A stretch of DNA of 22,596 bases from AC-32 sp035624425 (GTDB lineage: Bacteria; Actinomycetota; Thermoleophilia; Gaiellales; Gaiellaceae): NCBI GenBank assembly GCA_035624425.1, contig DASPRN010000044.1:1-22596 (forward strand), in the 5' to 3' direction. Shown piece after piece: positions 16,407 to 22,596 of the stretch (its first letter is position 1; every line of letters starts with the position of its first letter). The notes under the pieces were generated by a model. It saw nothing but the letters and a program-made list of their open reading frames with translations. It was not told the origin of the DNA and did not search any database. The position numbers and the translations under genes are program-made.

Positions 16407-16464
16407 GGGGTCAGACCCACCCGGACCCGGGGTCAGACCCCAGTCGGATCCGGGGTCAGACCCC
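16407..16464. repeat. Palindrome cluster GGGGTCAGACCCC, three copies (upstream of rpmF)
   Basis: Copies are at 16407-16419 (last base changed to A), 16429-16441 and 16452-16464, spaced 22 and 23 bp. The spacer between them is also partly conserved (CGGAYCC). Each unit is self-complementary around one central base. The cluster begins 5 nt upstream of the putative rpmF -10. The same unit recurs at 20934-20993. Confidence 0.9.
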
Positions 16465-16475
16465 GATGGTGAACC

Positions 16476-16500
16476 ACCTTGTAACACAGTGTTACTTGGT
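16476..16500. promoter_or_regulatory. 25-bp interrupted palindrome, operator-like
   Basis: GTAACAC-A-GTGTTAC (16481-16495) is a perfect 7+1+7 palindrome, flanked by ACC (16476-16478) and GGT (16498-16500) that extend the symmetry across TT mismatches. It resembles the binding sites of dimeric TetR-type repressors. It has no U-tract and is AT-richer than its surroundings. It lies 15 nt after the ABC-F stop and about 90 nt before rpmF. No regulator gene is in the window. It could instead be part of the same repetitive element as the adjacent GGGGTC palindromes. Confidence 0.45.
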
Positions 16501-16515
16501 CTCTTTCGCCCGGCG

Positions 16516-17850
16516 CTACAGGTCGTACCGGCGGCTCGGGCGGATGTGCTCGAGGAGCCGCCGGTCGTGCGTGACGAGGACGATGGTGCCCGCGTAGCCG
16601 TCGAGAGCCGCCTCCAGCTGCTCGATCGCGGGCAGGTCGAGGTGGTTGGTCGGCTCGTCCAGGACCAGGCAGTTGACGCCCTCCGCGGCGAGCAGCGCGA
16701 GCTGGGCGCGGGTGCGCTCGCCCGGCGAGAGCGTGCGGGCCGGGCGGAGGACGTCGTCGGCGCCGAGGCCGAACTTGGCCAGCAGCGTGCGCGCTGCCTC
16801 CGGCGGGCCGCCGAAGGCCTCGACCAACGGCTCGTCGACGGCGAAGCGGGCACGCGCCTGCTCGAGCTCGCCGAGCACGGCGCCGGGGCCGAGCTCGCGG
16901 CGGCCCGCCGTCAGCGGGAGCTCACCGGTGAGCGCGCCGAGCAGCGTCGTCTTGCCGCTGCCGTTGCGGCCGCCGATCGCGAGGCGGTCGGCTCGGCGGA
17001 GCTCGAGATCGATCGGCCCGAGCCGGAAGGCGCTGCGCTCGGCGACGGCTCCTTCGAGCCGGACGACCAGGTCGCCGCCCCGGCTCGCAGGCTCGAGCGC
17101 GAGGTGCAGCTCCCAGGGCTCGAAGGGCTTCTCGACCCGATCGATCCGCTCGAGCGCGCGGCGTGCCTGCCGCACCTTCGTGCTCTGGGCATGCGTGGCC
17201 CGCCGGCCGGCCCAGCGCCCGTGTGCCCGCGCCTGGCCTTGCCGCTCCCGGATCAGGCCCTCGACCTCCCGCCGCCGCTCATCGGCCTCCTCGAACCGGC
17301 GGTACTGGGCCGCCCGGGCCCGCTCGCGCGCAGCCTCGAACTCGCTCCACCCGCCCGGCCACTCACGCAGCCGTCGGGTTCCCTCCTCGAGCTCGACGAT
17401 CTTCGTGACGGTGCGGTCGAGGAAGGCGCGGTCGTGCGAGACGACCACCACACTCCCGCGCGTCCTCCGGACGAGGCGCTCCAGCCACTCCAGGCCCTCG
17501 AAATCCAGGTCGTTCGTGGGCTCGTCGAGGCAGTAGACGTCGTGGTCGGCCCTGAACAGCGTCGCGAGGGCGGCCCGTCTGGCCTGTCCGCCCGAAAGCG
17601 CCCTTCCCGGCTTCTGATCCTCCTCCTGGGGCAGGTAGCCGACCGAGAGCCCGGGACTCTGGCGCACGCGGCCCCGCTCCGGCTGCTCGAGGCCGGCGAG
17701 CAGGCGCAGCAGCGTCGTCTTGCCGGCCCCGTTCGGGCCGACGACTCCGATCCGGCTGCCGGCCCCGACCGTCAGCGAGACGCCGCCAAAGACCTCGTCG
17801 GCACCGTGGGAGACGGCGACGTCGACGAGCGTGATCGAATGTGCGTGCAA
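16516..17850 (-). CDS. ABC-F family ATPase with shortened first nucleotide-binding domain
   Basis: This 444-residue soluble protein has two ATP-binding cassettes and no membrane segments, the ABC-F pattern of ribosome-acting factors (translation factors or antibiotic-resistance proteins). NBD1 has Walker A GPNGAGKTT (38-46), Q-loop YLPQE (72-76), signature LSGGQ (85-89) and LDEPTNDLD (108-116). NBD2 has GRNGSGKTT (294-302), LSPGE (374-378) and LDEPTNHLD (397-405). The interdomain linker (about 168-250) is Arg-rich. Only about 9 residues separate Q-loop and signature in NBD1, so its helical subdomain and Arm are missing. Start is TTG 17850, supported by a perfect AGGAGGT (17857-17863) 6 nt away. 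An upstream short ORF and hairpins suggest attenuation control. The precise role is not determinable. Confidence 0.88.
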   Translation of the reverse strand: MHAHSITLVDVAVSHGADEVFGGVSLTVGAGSRIGVVGPNGAGKTTLLRLLAGLEQPERGRVRQSPGLSVGYLPQEEDQKPGRALSGGQARRAALATLFRADHDVYCLDEPTNDLDFEGLEWLERLVRRTRGSVVVVSHDRAFLDRTVTKIVELEEGTRRLREWPGGWSEFEAARERARAAQYRRFEEADERRREVEGLIRERQGQARAHGRWAGRRATHAQSTKVRQARRALERIDRVEKPFEPWELHLALEPASRGGDLVVRLEGAVAERSAFRLGPIDLELRRADRLAIGGRNGSGKTTLLGALTGELPLTAGRRELGPGAVLGELEQARARFAVDEPLVEAFGGPPEAARTLLAKFGLGADDVLRPARTLSPGERTRAQLALLAAEGVNCLVLDEPTNHLDLPAIEQLEAALDGYAGTIVLVTHDRRLLEHIRPSRRYDL

Positions 17851-17856
17851 AAGGGG

Positions 17857-17897
17857 ACCTCCTGACGAGGAACGAGAGCTGCGTGATGTCGTCAGCT
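17857..17897 (-). promoter_or_regulatory. Candidate translational attenuator before the ABC-F gene
   Basis: On the coding strand CTGACGA (17889-17895) is complementary to TCGTCAG (17862-17868), whose last two bases are part of the Shine-Dalgarno AGGAGGT (17857-17863). A competing hairpin, AGCTG (17893-17897) with CAGCT (17877-17881), shares bases with the first and cannot form at the same time. AGGTC of the ribosome site could also pair with GACCT inside the leader peptide codons. This arrangement would let ribosome stalling on the leader switch access to the ABC-F start. Confidence 0.45.
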
Positions 17898-17931
17898 AGG
17901 CCCGCATAGGTCGGCGCCGGAGCGCCGCCAT
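17896..17931 (-). CDS. Putative leader peptide of the ABC-F gene (11 codons)
   Basis: Between DUF177 and the ABC-F gene an ATG at 17931 opens an 11-codon frame, MAALRRRPMRA, ending in TAG just at the first hairpin arm. It is rich in Arg and has LRRRP-MR, reminiscent of the Arg-rich stalling peptides that control macrolide/lincosamide resistance genes. It starts 5 nt after the DUF177 stop, so reinitiation could feed it; its own ribosome site is weak. Such a short frame can arise by chance, so confidence is limited. Confidence 0.4.
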   Translation of the reverse strand: MAALRRRPMRA

Positions 17932-17936
17932 GAACT

Positions 17937-18443
17937 CTAGAGCCGGTCTCGCAGTTCCGCCAGGGCGGACCAGCGAGAGTCGGGCTCGGGCTCGCCGTGG
18001 TCGTGGGGCTCGCGGCTCAGGTTCTTGCCGCAGACCGGGCAGAGGCCGGCGCAGTCGACCTTGCAGAGGATCTTGTCGGGTAGCTCGAGCGCGAGCGCGT
18101 CACGCGCCCAGGCGGAGAGGTCGAGCTGGTCGTTCTCGAGGTACGGCGTGCGCAGCTCCTCGTCCTCGGGCGAGTTCGCCTGGTACTCGCGCGCCGAGAT
18201 CGGCAGGTCGAGCACGGCGTCCTCGAGGCAGCGGAAGCACGGCCCGTGCAGGCGCACGTGGAAGCGCAGCTCGAAGACGGTCCCGCTCGAGGCGCGCGTG
18301 ACCGTCAGCTCCGCCGGCACCTTCTCGGGGACCGGCAGGTAGCGCTGGCCGCCGAGCTCGAGCGGCTCGAGCTCGACCTCGATCTCGTCCCGGAACTGCT
18401 CCCCGGGGCGGATCTTGAGCGTGCGCAGGTTGAGCGTGGTCAT
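17937..18443 (-). CDS. DUF177 (YceD-like) protein
   Basis: This is a 168-residue protein of the DUF177/YceD family, usually encoded directly before rpmF and implicated in 23S rRNA or ribosome metabolism. It begins MTTLNLRTLKIRPGEQF, has the family core GPCFRCLEDAVLDLPISARE, and a Cys-rich C-terminal motif CKVDCAGLCPVCGKNL that should bind zinc together with the earlier CFRC. Start ATG 18443 is preferred over a TTG at 18461 on composition and family N-terminus. It follows the nitroreductase by 21 nt. Here the ABC-F gene separates it from rpmF, unlike the usual direct adjacency. Confidence 0.88.
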   Translation of the reverse strand: MTTLNLRTLKIRPGEQFRDEIEVELEPLELGGQRYLPVPEKVPAELTVTRASSGTVFELRFHVRLHGPCFRCLEDAVLDLPISAREYQANSPEDEELRTPYLENDQLDLSAWARDALALELPDKILCKVDCAGLCPVCGKNLSREPHDHGEPEPDSRWSALAELRDRL

Positions 18444-18464
18444 CTCGGGCCACGGTAGCAACGG

Positions 18465-18974
18465 CTAGATACGTCGAATCAGCTGGTCGAGCGGCTTGCG
18501 GTTAGCCTCGTCGCTCCACGCTTCTGCGGTCTTCGACTCAGGCTGCAGGTCGCGCCTCGGATAGCCGAAGCTCGGGATGTTCACCGGGAGTACCCCCTCG
18601 TCGAGGCCCAACGCCTCCGCTGCTGCTCCCGTGTCCGGCATACCGTTCGGGCAGGACACAACGCCTTCGTTCCAGGCGACGAGAAACATGTTCTGCATTG
18701 CGCGGCCGACATCGAACGGGTACTTCCCATCGGGAGTCGCGATCGCAACCGCGAACGCGCAGGTGCGGATGTTGCCCCCGGCGTAGACCAGCTCCGCGAC
18801 ACGCTCCTTCGCCTCCCGGCTCTCAACGGCGACGAACGTCCACGGCTGGACGTTCTGCGAGCTGCCACTCAGCCGCCCCGCGTCGAGGATCCGCCGCTTG
18901 ACGTCTTCAGGTACCGGCCGGTCGGCGTAGCTACGCCAGTCGCGCTTGCTCGCGACCGTGAGCCAGGTGTCCAC
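18465..18974 (-). CDS. Nitroreductase family FMN oxidoreductase
   Basis: This 169-residue protein is of the NAD(P)H-dependent, FMN-binding nitroreductase family. Visible features are the N-terminal flavin-phosphate segment KRDWRSYADRPVPEDV (10-25), the SGSSQNVQPWTFVAV segment (36-50) that packs on the flavin, GRAMQNMFLVAWNEG (89-103) and the C-terminal FGYPRRDLQP. It is shorter than the 190-220 residues typical of the family but has both ends. Start is GTG 18974, 6 nt after the preceding stop, with GAGG-like pairing only. The natural substrate cannot be told. This gene is not part of the usual coaD-to-rpmF neighbourhood and looks like a local insertion, although its base composition is only slightly less GC-rich than its neighbours. 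Confidence 0.88.
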   Translation of the reverse strand: MDTWLTVASKRDWRSYADRPVPEDVKRRILDAGRLSGSSQNVQPWTFVAVESREAKERVAELVYAGGNIRTCAFAVAIATPDGKYPFDVGRAMQNMFLVAWNEGVVSCPNGMPDTGAAAEALGLDEGVLPVNIPSFGYPRRDLQPESKTAEAWSDEANRKPLDQLIRRI

Positions 18975-18980
18975 CCCGCC

Positions 18981-19490
18981 TCAGTAAGGCTGGTCGTCGT
19001 TCGAGCTCTCGATGCCCGCGGAGACACCGGCGACGACCGTCTCCTGCGAGCGCTCGTGCAGCCGCTCGCGACCCCGCTTGACCGCGCTCAGGAACTTGTC
19101 GAGGTTGACCTCGAGCGTCGAGAGGATCGAGTCTGCCCAATCCTCCATCTCGAGCCGCGTCTCGCGGGCCTGGCGGCGGGCGTCGTCGACGATCTCACCG
19201 GCCTGGCGCTCAGCGAGCTTGACGATCTCGGTCTGCGACGCCTCGCGAACGGCCTGCTCGCGGGCCTCGCCGAGGATCCGGTCGCACTCGCGCTTCGCCT
19301 CGGCCAGCATCTCCTGGCGTTCCTTGACGATCCAGCGCGCCTGCTTGATCTCCTCGGGGATCGTCGCCCGCATCTGGTCGAGGATGTCGTAGATCTCCTC
19401 GCGGTCGATGCGAACCTGGTCGGTCAGCGGGACGGCCTTCGCGTTGTGCACGAGGTCGTCCAGCTTGTCGATCAGAACCAATACGTCCAT
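18981..19490 (-). CDS. SepIVA/DivIVA-like coiled-coil protein
   Basis: This 169-residue, largely helical protein starts with a short structured segment (MDVLVLIDKLDDLVHNAKAV), followed by DREEIYDILDQMRATIPEEI and a long charged coiled coil (about 48-115). It ends in a helix with FLSAVKRGRERL and an acidic tail. The pattern matches the actinobacterial SepIVA family (Rv2927c of Mycobacterium tuberculosis), septation-associated DivIVA-domain proteins encoded beside DUF177, coaD and rnc. Homology is by recalled pattern and position, and the protein is shorter than the mycobacterial one. It would act in the cytoplasm at the division site or membrane. Start is ATG 19490 without a clear ribosome site; a possible -10 lies close upstream. 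Confidence 0.75.
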   Translation of the reverse strand: MDVLVLIDKLDDLVHNAKAVPLTDQVRIDREEIYDILDQMRATIPEEIKQARWIVKERQEMLAEAKRECDRILGEAREQAVREASQTEIVKLAERQAGEIVDDARRQARETRLEMEDWADSILSTLEVNLDKFLSAVKRGRERLHERSQETVVAGVSAGIESSNDDQPY

Positions 19491-19500
19491 GGATTTGCGG

Positions 19501-19528
19501 AGTTTACAGAGGAAACCGGTTGTCTCAG
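19501..19528 (-). promoter_or_regulatory. Possible promoter of the SepIVA-like gene
   Basis: On the coding strand CTGAGA (19523-19528) and TAAACT (19501-19506) are spaced 16 bp. The -10 ends 10 nt before the ATG, which together with the missing Shine-Dalgarno would fit a near-leaderless transcript. The match to consensus is modest. Confidence 0.25.
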
Positions 19529-19847
19529 CTTCTCTGCCAGAACCAGCGGCGCCTCGGCTCGGGCTCTGGCTCCGGCTCGGGCTCGGGCTCGGGGGGAGGC
19601 GGCGGCTCGGGCCGCGGCTCGCCGGTGCCGGAGATCCAGCGGCGGCCGCTCGCCTTCAGCTCCTCCAGCAGCTCCTGCGCCTCGCCGCCGGCGATCACGA
19701 TCTCGTCGCCGCGTGCGAGCTGCGACTCGAGCCGGTCGGCGGCCGCGCTCTCGGCGCCGCGGGCGCGGAGCTTCTGCACGACCGCCTGTGCGTCTCGCTT
19801 CTCGAGCCGCACCTCGCCGTCGCCGGTGAGGAGTGCCTCTAGATCGC

Positions 19848-19851
<4 letters not shown>
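19525..19851 (-). CDS. Small protein with Pro-Glu repeat tail, unknown function
   Basis: The product has 108 residues. Residues 1-75 form a helical, charged domain (MSDLEALLTGDGEVRLEKRD at the N-terminus) that I do not recognise. Residues 80-99 are a Pro/Glu repeat, followed by the basic-aromatic end RRRWFWQRS. The PE tail would be extended and the aromatic-basic end could contact membrane or a partner, which is speculation. Start is ATG 19851, overlapping the coaD stop in ATGA, so it is translationally coupled to coaD. Codon use is in line with its neighbours. It lies 34 nt before the SepIVA-like gene. Confidence 0.7.
19556..19591. repeat. Hexanucleotide tandem repeat GGCTCN, six copies
   Basis: Six consecutive hexamers (GGCTCG with two variants GGCTCT and GGCTCC) encode the Glu-Pro repeat of the small protein. 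Because the unit is 6 bp, length changes by slippage keep the reading frame. Confidence 0.85.
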
Positions 19852-20359
<508 letters not shown>

Positions 20360-20363
<4 letters not shown>

Positions 20364-20902
20364 GCTGGCTCGAAGAGGGTGAGGCGGGCGGCGCCGTAAC
20401 GCCGGCTCGTGCGCTTGGTGAGGGGCAGCTCGGGCTCCTCGTTCGCGGCGGTCTCGACGAGGAGCAGGCCGCCGGGCGCGAGGATCTCGGGCAGGTGCTC
20501 AATCAGCGCGTTTTGCAGGGAAGAAAACCTCCGGTAGGGCGGGTCGACCAGCACGAGATCGTAGCGGGTGCCGCCGCGGACATCCGCGCGCAGGGCGGTG
20601 AGAACGTCCTGGCAGAGGACGGTTGCGCCTTCGAGGCCGAGCTTGTCGAGGTTGCGGTTGATGGTTCGGCAGGCCTCGCGGTCGCTCTCGATGAAGGTGG
20701 CGTGCGCGGCGCCTCGAGAGAGCGCCTCCAGGCCCATCGCGCCGGAGCCGGCGAACAGGTCGAGCACCTGGGTGTCCTCGACGCGGCCCGGGCCGATCAG
20801 GTTGAAGGCGGCCTCGCGCACCCGGTCGCCGGTCGGCCGGGTGTCGCTGCCCTTGGGCGCGAAGATGCGAGCGCCCTTCCGCGAGCCCGCGATGATCCTC
20901 AC
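20360..20902 (-). CDS. rsmD: 16S rRNA (guanine966-N2)-methyltransferase RsmD
   Basis: The 180-residue SAM-dependent methyltransferase modifies G966 (E. coli numbering) of 16S rRNA. It begins MRIIAGSRKGARI, has TRPTGDRVREAAFNLI (21-36), the SAM-binding motif DLFAGSGAMGLEALSRG (48-64) and the catalytic DPPY (120-123). Start is GTG 20902, with only weak ribosome-site pairing. It overlaps coaD by 4 nt. Upstream, 120 nt separate it from recG and carry three copies of a palindromic repeat. Confidence 0.96.
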
Positions 20903-20933
20903 GGCGGGAGCCTAGGCCTCGGCGGCCACGACC

Positions 20934-20993
20934 GGGGTCTGACCCCCGGGTGTGCGCGGGGTCAGACCCCTTTGCGCCCAGGGGTCAGACCCC
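20934..20993. repeat. Palindrome cluster GGGGTC(A/T)GACCCC, three copies (upstream of rsmD)
   Basis: Copies lie at 20934-20946 (central T), 20958-20970 and 20981-20993 (central A), spaced 24 and 23 bp. This is the same unit and the same spacing as at 16407-16464; the first copy is in the opposite orientation. It fills the gap between recG and rsmD. The spacers differ from those of the other cluster. Confidence 0.9.
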
Positions 20994-21022
20994 GCACTGC
21001 CCGCACCTGGCCGTTCTGGCGG

Positions 21023-22596
21023 TCACGCTGCGGGCTCGCGGTCGGCGAAGGCTCGTTCGACCTCCTCGGCGAGCGGGCCTTCGTAGTCGACGAGTCCCTC
21101 CGCGGCGGCGCGAGCTCGCTCCAGCAGCGGGCGGTCGCGGCGCCAGTGGACGAAGCGCAGGTCGGAGAGGCCCGACTGGCGGGTGCCGAGCAGCTGGCCC
21201 TCGCCGCGGAGCTCGAGGTCCTTCTCCGCAAGCTCGAAGCCGTCGTTCGAATCGACCAGCGCCTGCAACCGCGCCTTCGCGTCGTCGGTCAGCTCCTCGT
21301 GCGGTCGCGAGATCAGCAGGCAGTACGACTGCTCCGCCCCGCGCCCCACTCGCCCCCGCAGCTGGTGCAGCTGCGCGAGCCCGAACCGGTCCGCCTCCTG
21401 GACGATCATGATCGTCGCGTTCGGGACATCCACGCCGACCTCGATCACGGTCGTCGCGACCAGCACGTCGAGCTCGCCCGCCTTGAATCCCGCCATCAGC
21501 TCGCGCCGCTCGGCCGGACGCAGCCGCCCGTGCAGGAGCCCCACGCGGTAGCCCTTCAGCTCGACGCGCCGGAGCCGCTCGGCCTCGGCTTCGGCCGCGC
21601 GCCTGGACGACTCCGTCTCCTCGATCAGCGGGCAGACGACGTACGCCTGGCGGCCCGCGTCGAGGTGCTTGCGCAGGCGCGTGTAGGCCGCCGACGAGCG
21701 CTCGGCCGTCACCCACGACGTGACGATCGGCTTGCGCGAGGCCGGCAGGTGCGCGATCTCCGTCACCGAGAGATCGCCGTAGAGCGTGAGCGCTAGCGTG
21801 CGCGGGATCGGCGTCGCCGTCATGTGCAGCACATGCGGGGCCCGTCCTTCGACGAGCGCGCGCCGCTGCTCGACTCCGAAGCGGTGCTGCTCGTCGACGA
21901 CGGCGACCGCGAGCTCGCCGAGATCGACGCCCTCCTGGATCAGGGCATGCGTCCCGACGACGATCTGCGCGCCCTCGAGGTCCGACTTCACCGAGCCGGT
22001 CAGCAACACCGCCCGCACCCCGAGCTCGGCGCACCAGGGCTCGATCGTCAGGAAGTGCTGCTCGGCCAGCGTCTCGGTCGGCGCCATCAGCGCGCCCGAG
22101 AGACCGGCCTCGACCGCCCGCAGCAGCGCGTAGAGCGCGACGACGGTCTTGCCGGAGCCGACGTCGCCCTGGAGCAGCCGCTGCATCGGCGCCTCGCGCG
22201 CGAGGTCGCGGCCGATCTCGGCGATCGCCTGCTCCTGATCCGCCGTCAGCTCGAACGGCAGCAGCTCGCGGTAGCGCGCGACCAGGGCGCCGGGCTCGCC
22301 GAGCGGACGCGCCCGCGCCTGCTCGCGGCCCGTCCGTGCCCGCGCGAGGCCGACCTGGAGCACGAGCAACTCGTCGAAGGCGAGCCGCCGCCGCGCCTCC
22401 TCCCCCTCCTCGAGCGAGCGCGGACGGTGCAGCACGACGAGCGCGTCGGGCAGCAGCGGCAGGCGCTCGGAGGCCTTCAGCGCGGCCGGCAACGGGTCGG
22501 GCAGGTCACGCGCGTGGACGAGCGCGCGCTCGACGAGCCCGCGCAGCCGCTTCGGCGTGACCTCCTCGCTCGCCGGATAGACCGGCGCGAAGTCCG
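21023..22596 (-). CDS. recG: ATP-dependent DNA helicase RecG, 5' end missing
   Basis: About 523 residues of RecG are present; the gene continues beyond the right edge, so the N-terminal wedge domain is largely absent. The enzyme remodels stalled replication forks and Holliday junctions. Visible motifs are LLQGDVGSGKTVVALYALL (Walker A), APTETLAEQH, the DEQHRFGVEQR box, TATPIPRTLALTLYGDLSV, and QEADRFGLAQLHQLRGRVGRG (motif VI), in normal order. The upstream part reads PVYPASEEVTPKRLRGLV and RRRLAFDELLVLQ, typical of the region before the helicase core. The stop is TGA at 21023-21025. Its last codons are followed by the palindrome cluster before rsmD. Confidence 0.96.
   Translation of the reverse strand, partial: DFAPVYPASEEVTPKRLRGLVERALVHARDLPDPLPAALKASERLPLLPDALVVLHRPRSLEEGEEARRRLAFDELLVLQVGLARARTGREQARARPLGEPGALVARYRELLPFELTADQEQAIAEIGRDLAREAPMQRLLQGDVGSGKTVVALYALLRAVEAGLSGALMAPTETLAEQHFLTIEPWCAELGVRAVLLTGSVKSDLEGAQIVVGTHALIQEGVDLGELAVAVVDEQHRFGVEQRRALVEGRAPHVLHMTATPIPRTLALTLYGDLSVTEIAHLPASRKPIVTSWVTAERSSAAYTRLRKHLDAGRQAYVVCPLIEETESSRRAAEAEAERLRRVELKGYRVGLLHGRLRPAERRELMAGFKAGELDVLVATTVIEVGVDVPNATIMIVQEADRFGLAQLHQLRGRVGRGAEQSYCLLISRPHEELTDDAKARLQALVDSNDGFELAEKDLELRGEGQLLGTRQSGLSDLRFVHWRRDRPLLERARAAAEGLVDYEGPLAEEVERAFADREPAA

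Noticed and set aside
16407..16464. CRISPR array in either GGGGTC repeat cluster
   Set aside because: Units are only 13 bp, palindromic, three per cluster with about 10-bp spacers that are partly conserved, and no cas gene is present.
16389..16853. Longer open frame in phase with rpmF (about 217 residues)
   Set aside because: It covers the ABC-F 3' end and the palindrome cluster; L32 homology starts exactly at the GTG 16388.
18444..18461. TTG start for DUF177, six codons upstream
   Set aside because: No ribosome site and a less family-like N-terminus than ATG 18443.

Overview
The window is about 22.6 kb of very GC-rich DNA in which every gene I can support lies on the minus strand. The frequent GTG/TTG starts, a SepIVA/DivIVA-like coiled-coil gene beside coaD and DUF177, and the gene order point to an actinobacterium. 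I would guess a deep branch such as Thermoleophilia, but that is an inference from style and synteny and no marker was searched.

The backbone, read in the direction of transcription (from high to low coordinate), is the conserved housekeeping superoperon recG (partial) - rsmD - coaD - small Pro/Glu-tailed protein - SepIVA-like - nitroreductase - DUF177 - ABC-F - rpmF - plsX - acpP - rnc - [secreted propeller, DUF1059, second secreted propeller] - smc - LanC-like - ftsY - [xylFGH-like sugar ABC transporter] - ffh - rpsP (partial). It links DNA repair, rRNA methylation, CoA and acyl-carrier/phospholipid synthesis, RNA processing, chromosome organisation and SRP-dependent membrane targeting. Many junctions are tight: 4-nt overlaps at rsmD/coaD, coaD/small protein and ATPase/permease, a 1-nt overlap at smc/LanC-like, and 1 nt between plsX and acpP.

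Four insertions break the usual order: (1) a xylose-type ABC transporter between ftsY and ffh; (2) a free-standing LanC-like cyclase-fold protein between smc and ftsY; (3) a pair of paralogous secreted beta-propeller proteins plus a DUF1059 mini-gene between rnc and smc; (4) an ABC-F ATPase between DUF177 and rpmF. The ABC-F gene has a candidate 11-codon leader peptide and mutually exclusive hairpins next to its Shine-Dalgarno sequence, which looks like ribosome-mediated attenuation.

Non-coding structure is concentrated in a few gaps. Two clusters of a 13-bp palindrome (GGGGTC-A/T-GACCCC), three copies each at 22-24 bp spacing, lie before rpmF and before rsmD. A separate 25-bp operator-like palindrome lies upstream of rpmF. 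The two propeller genes share a 44-bp leader block. A good bidirectional terminator lies between them, and strong intercistronic hairpins follow xylF and rpmF. No tRNA, rRNA, CRISPR array, transposase or complete insertion sequence was seen, and no gene-free stretch exceeds 300 bases.
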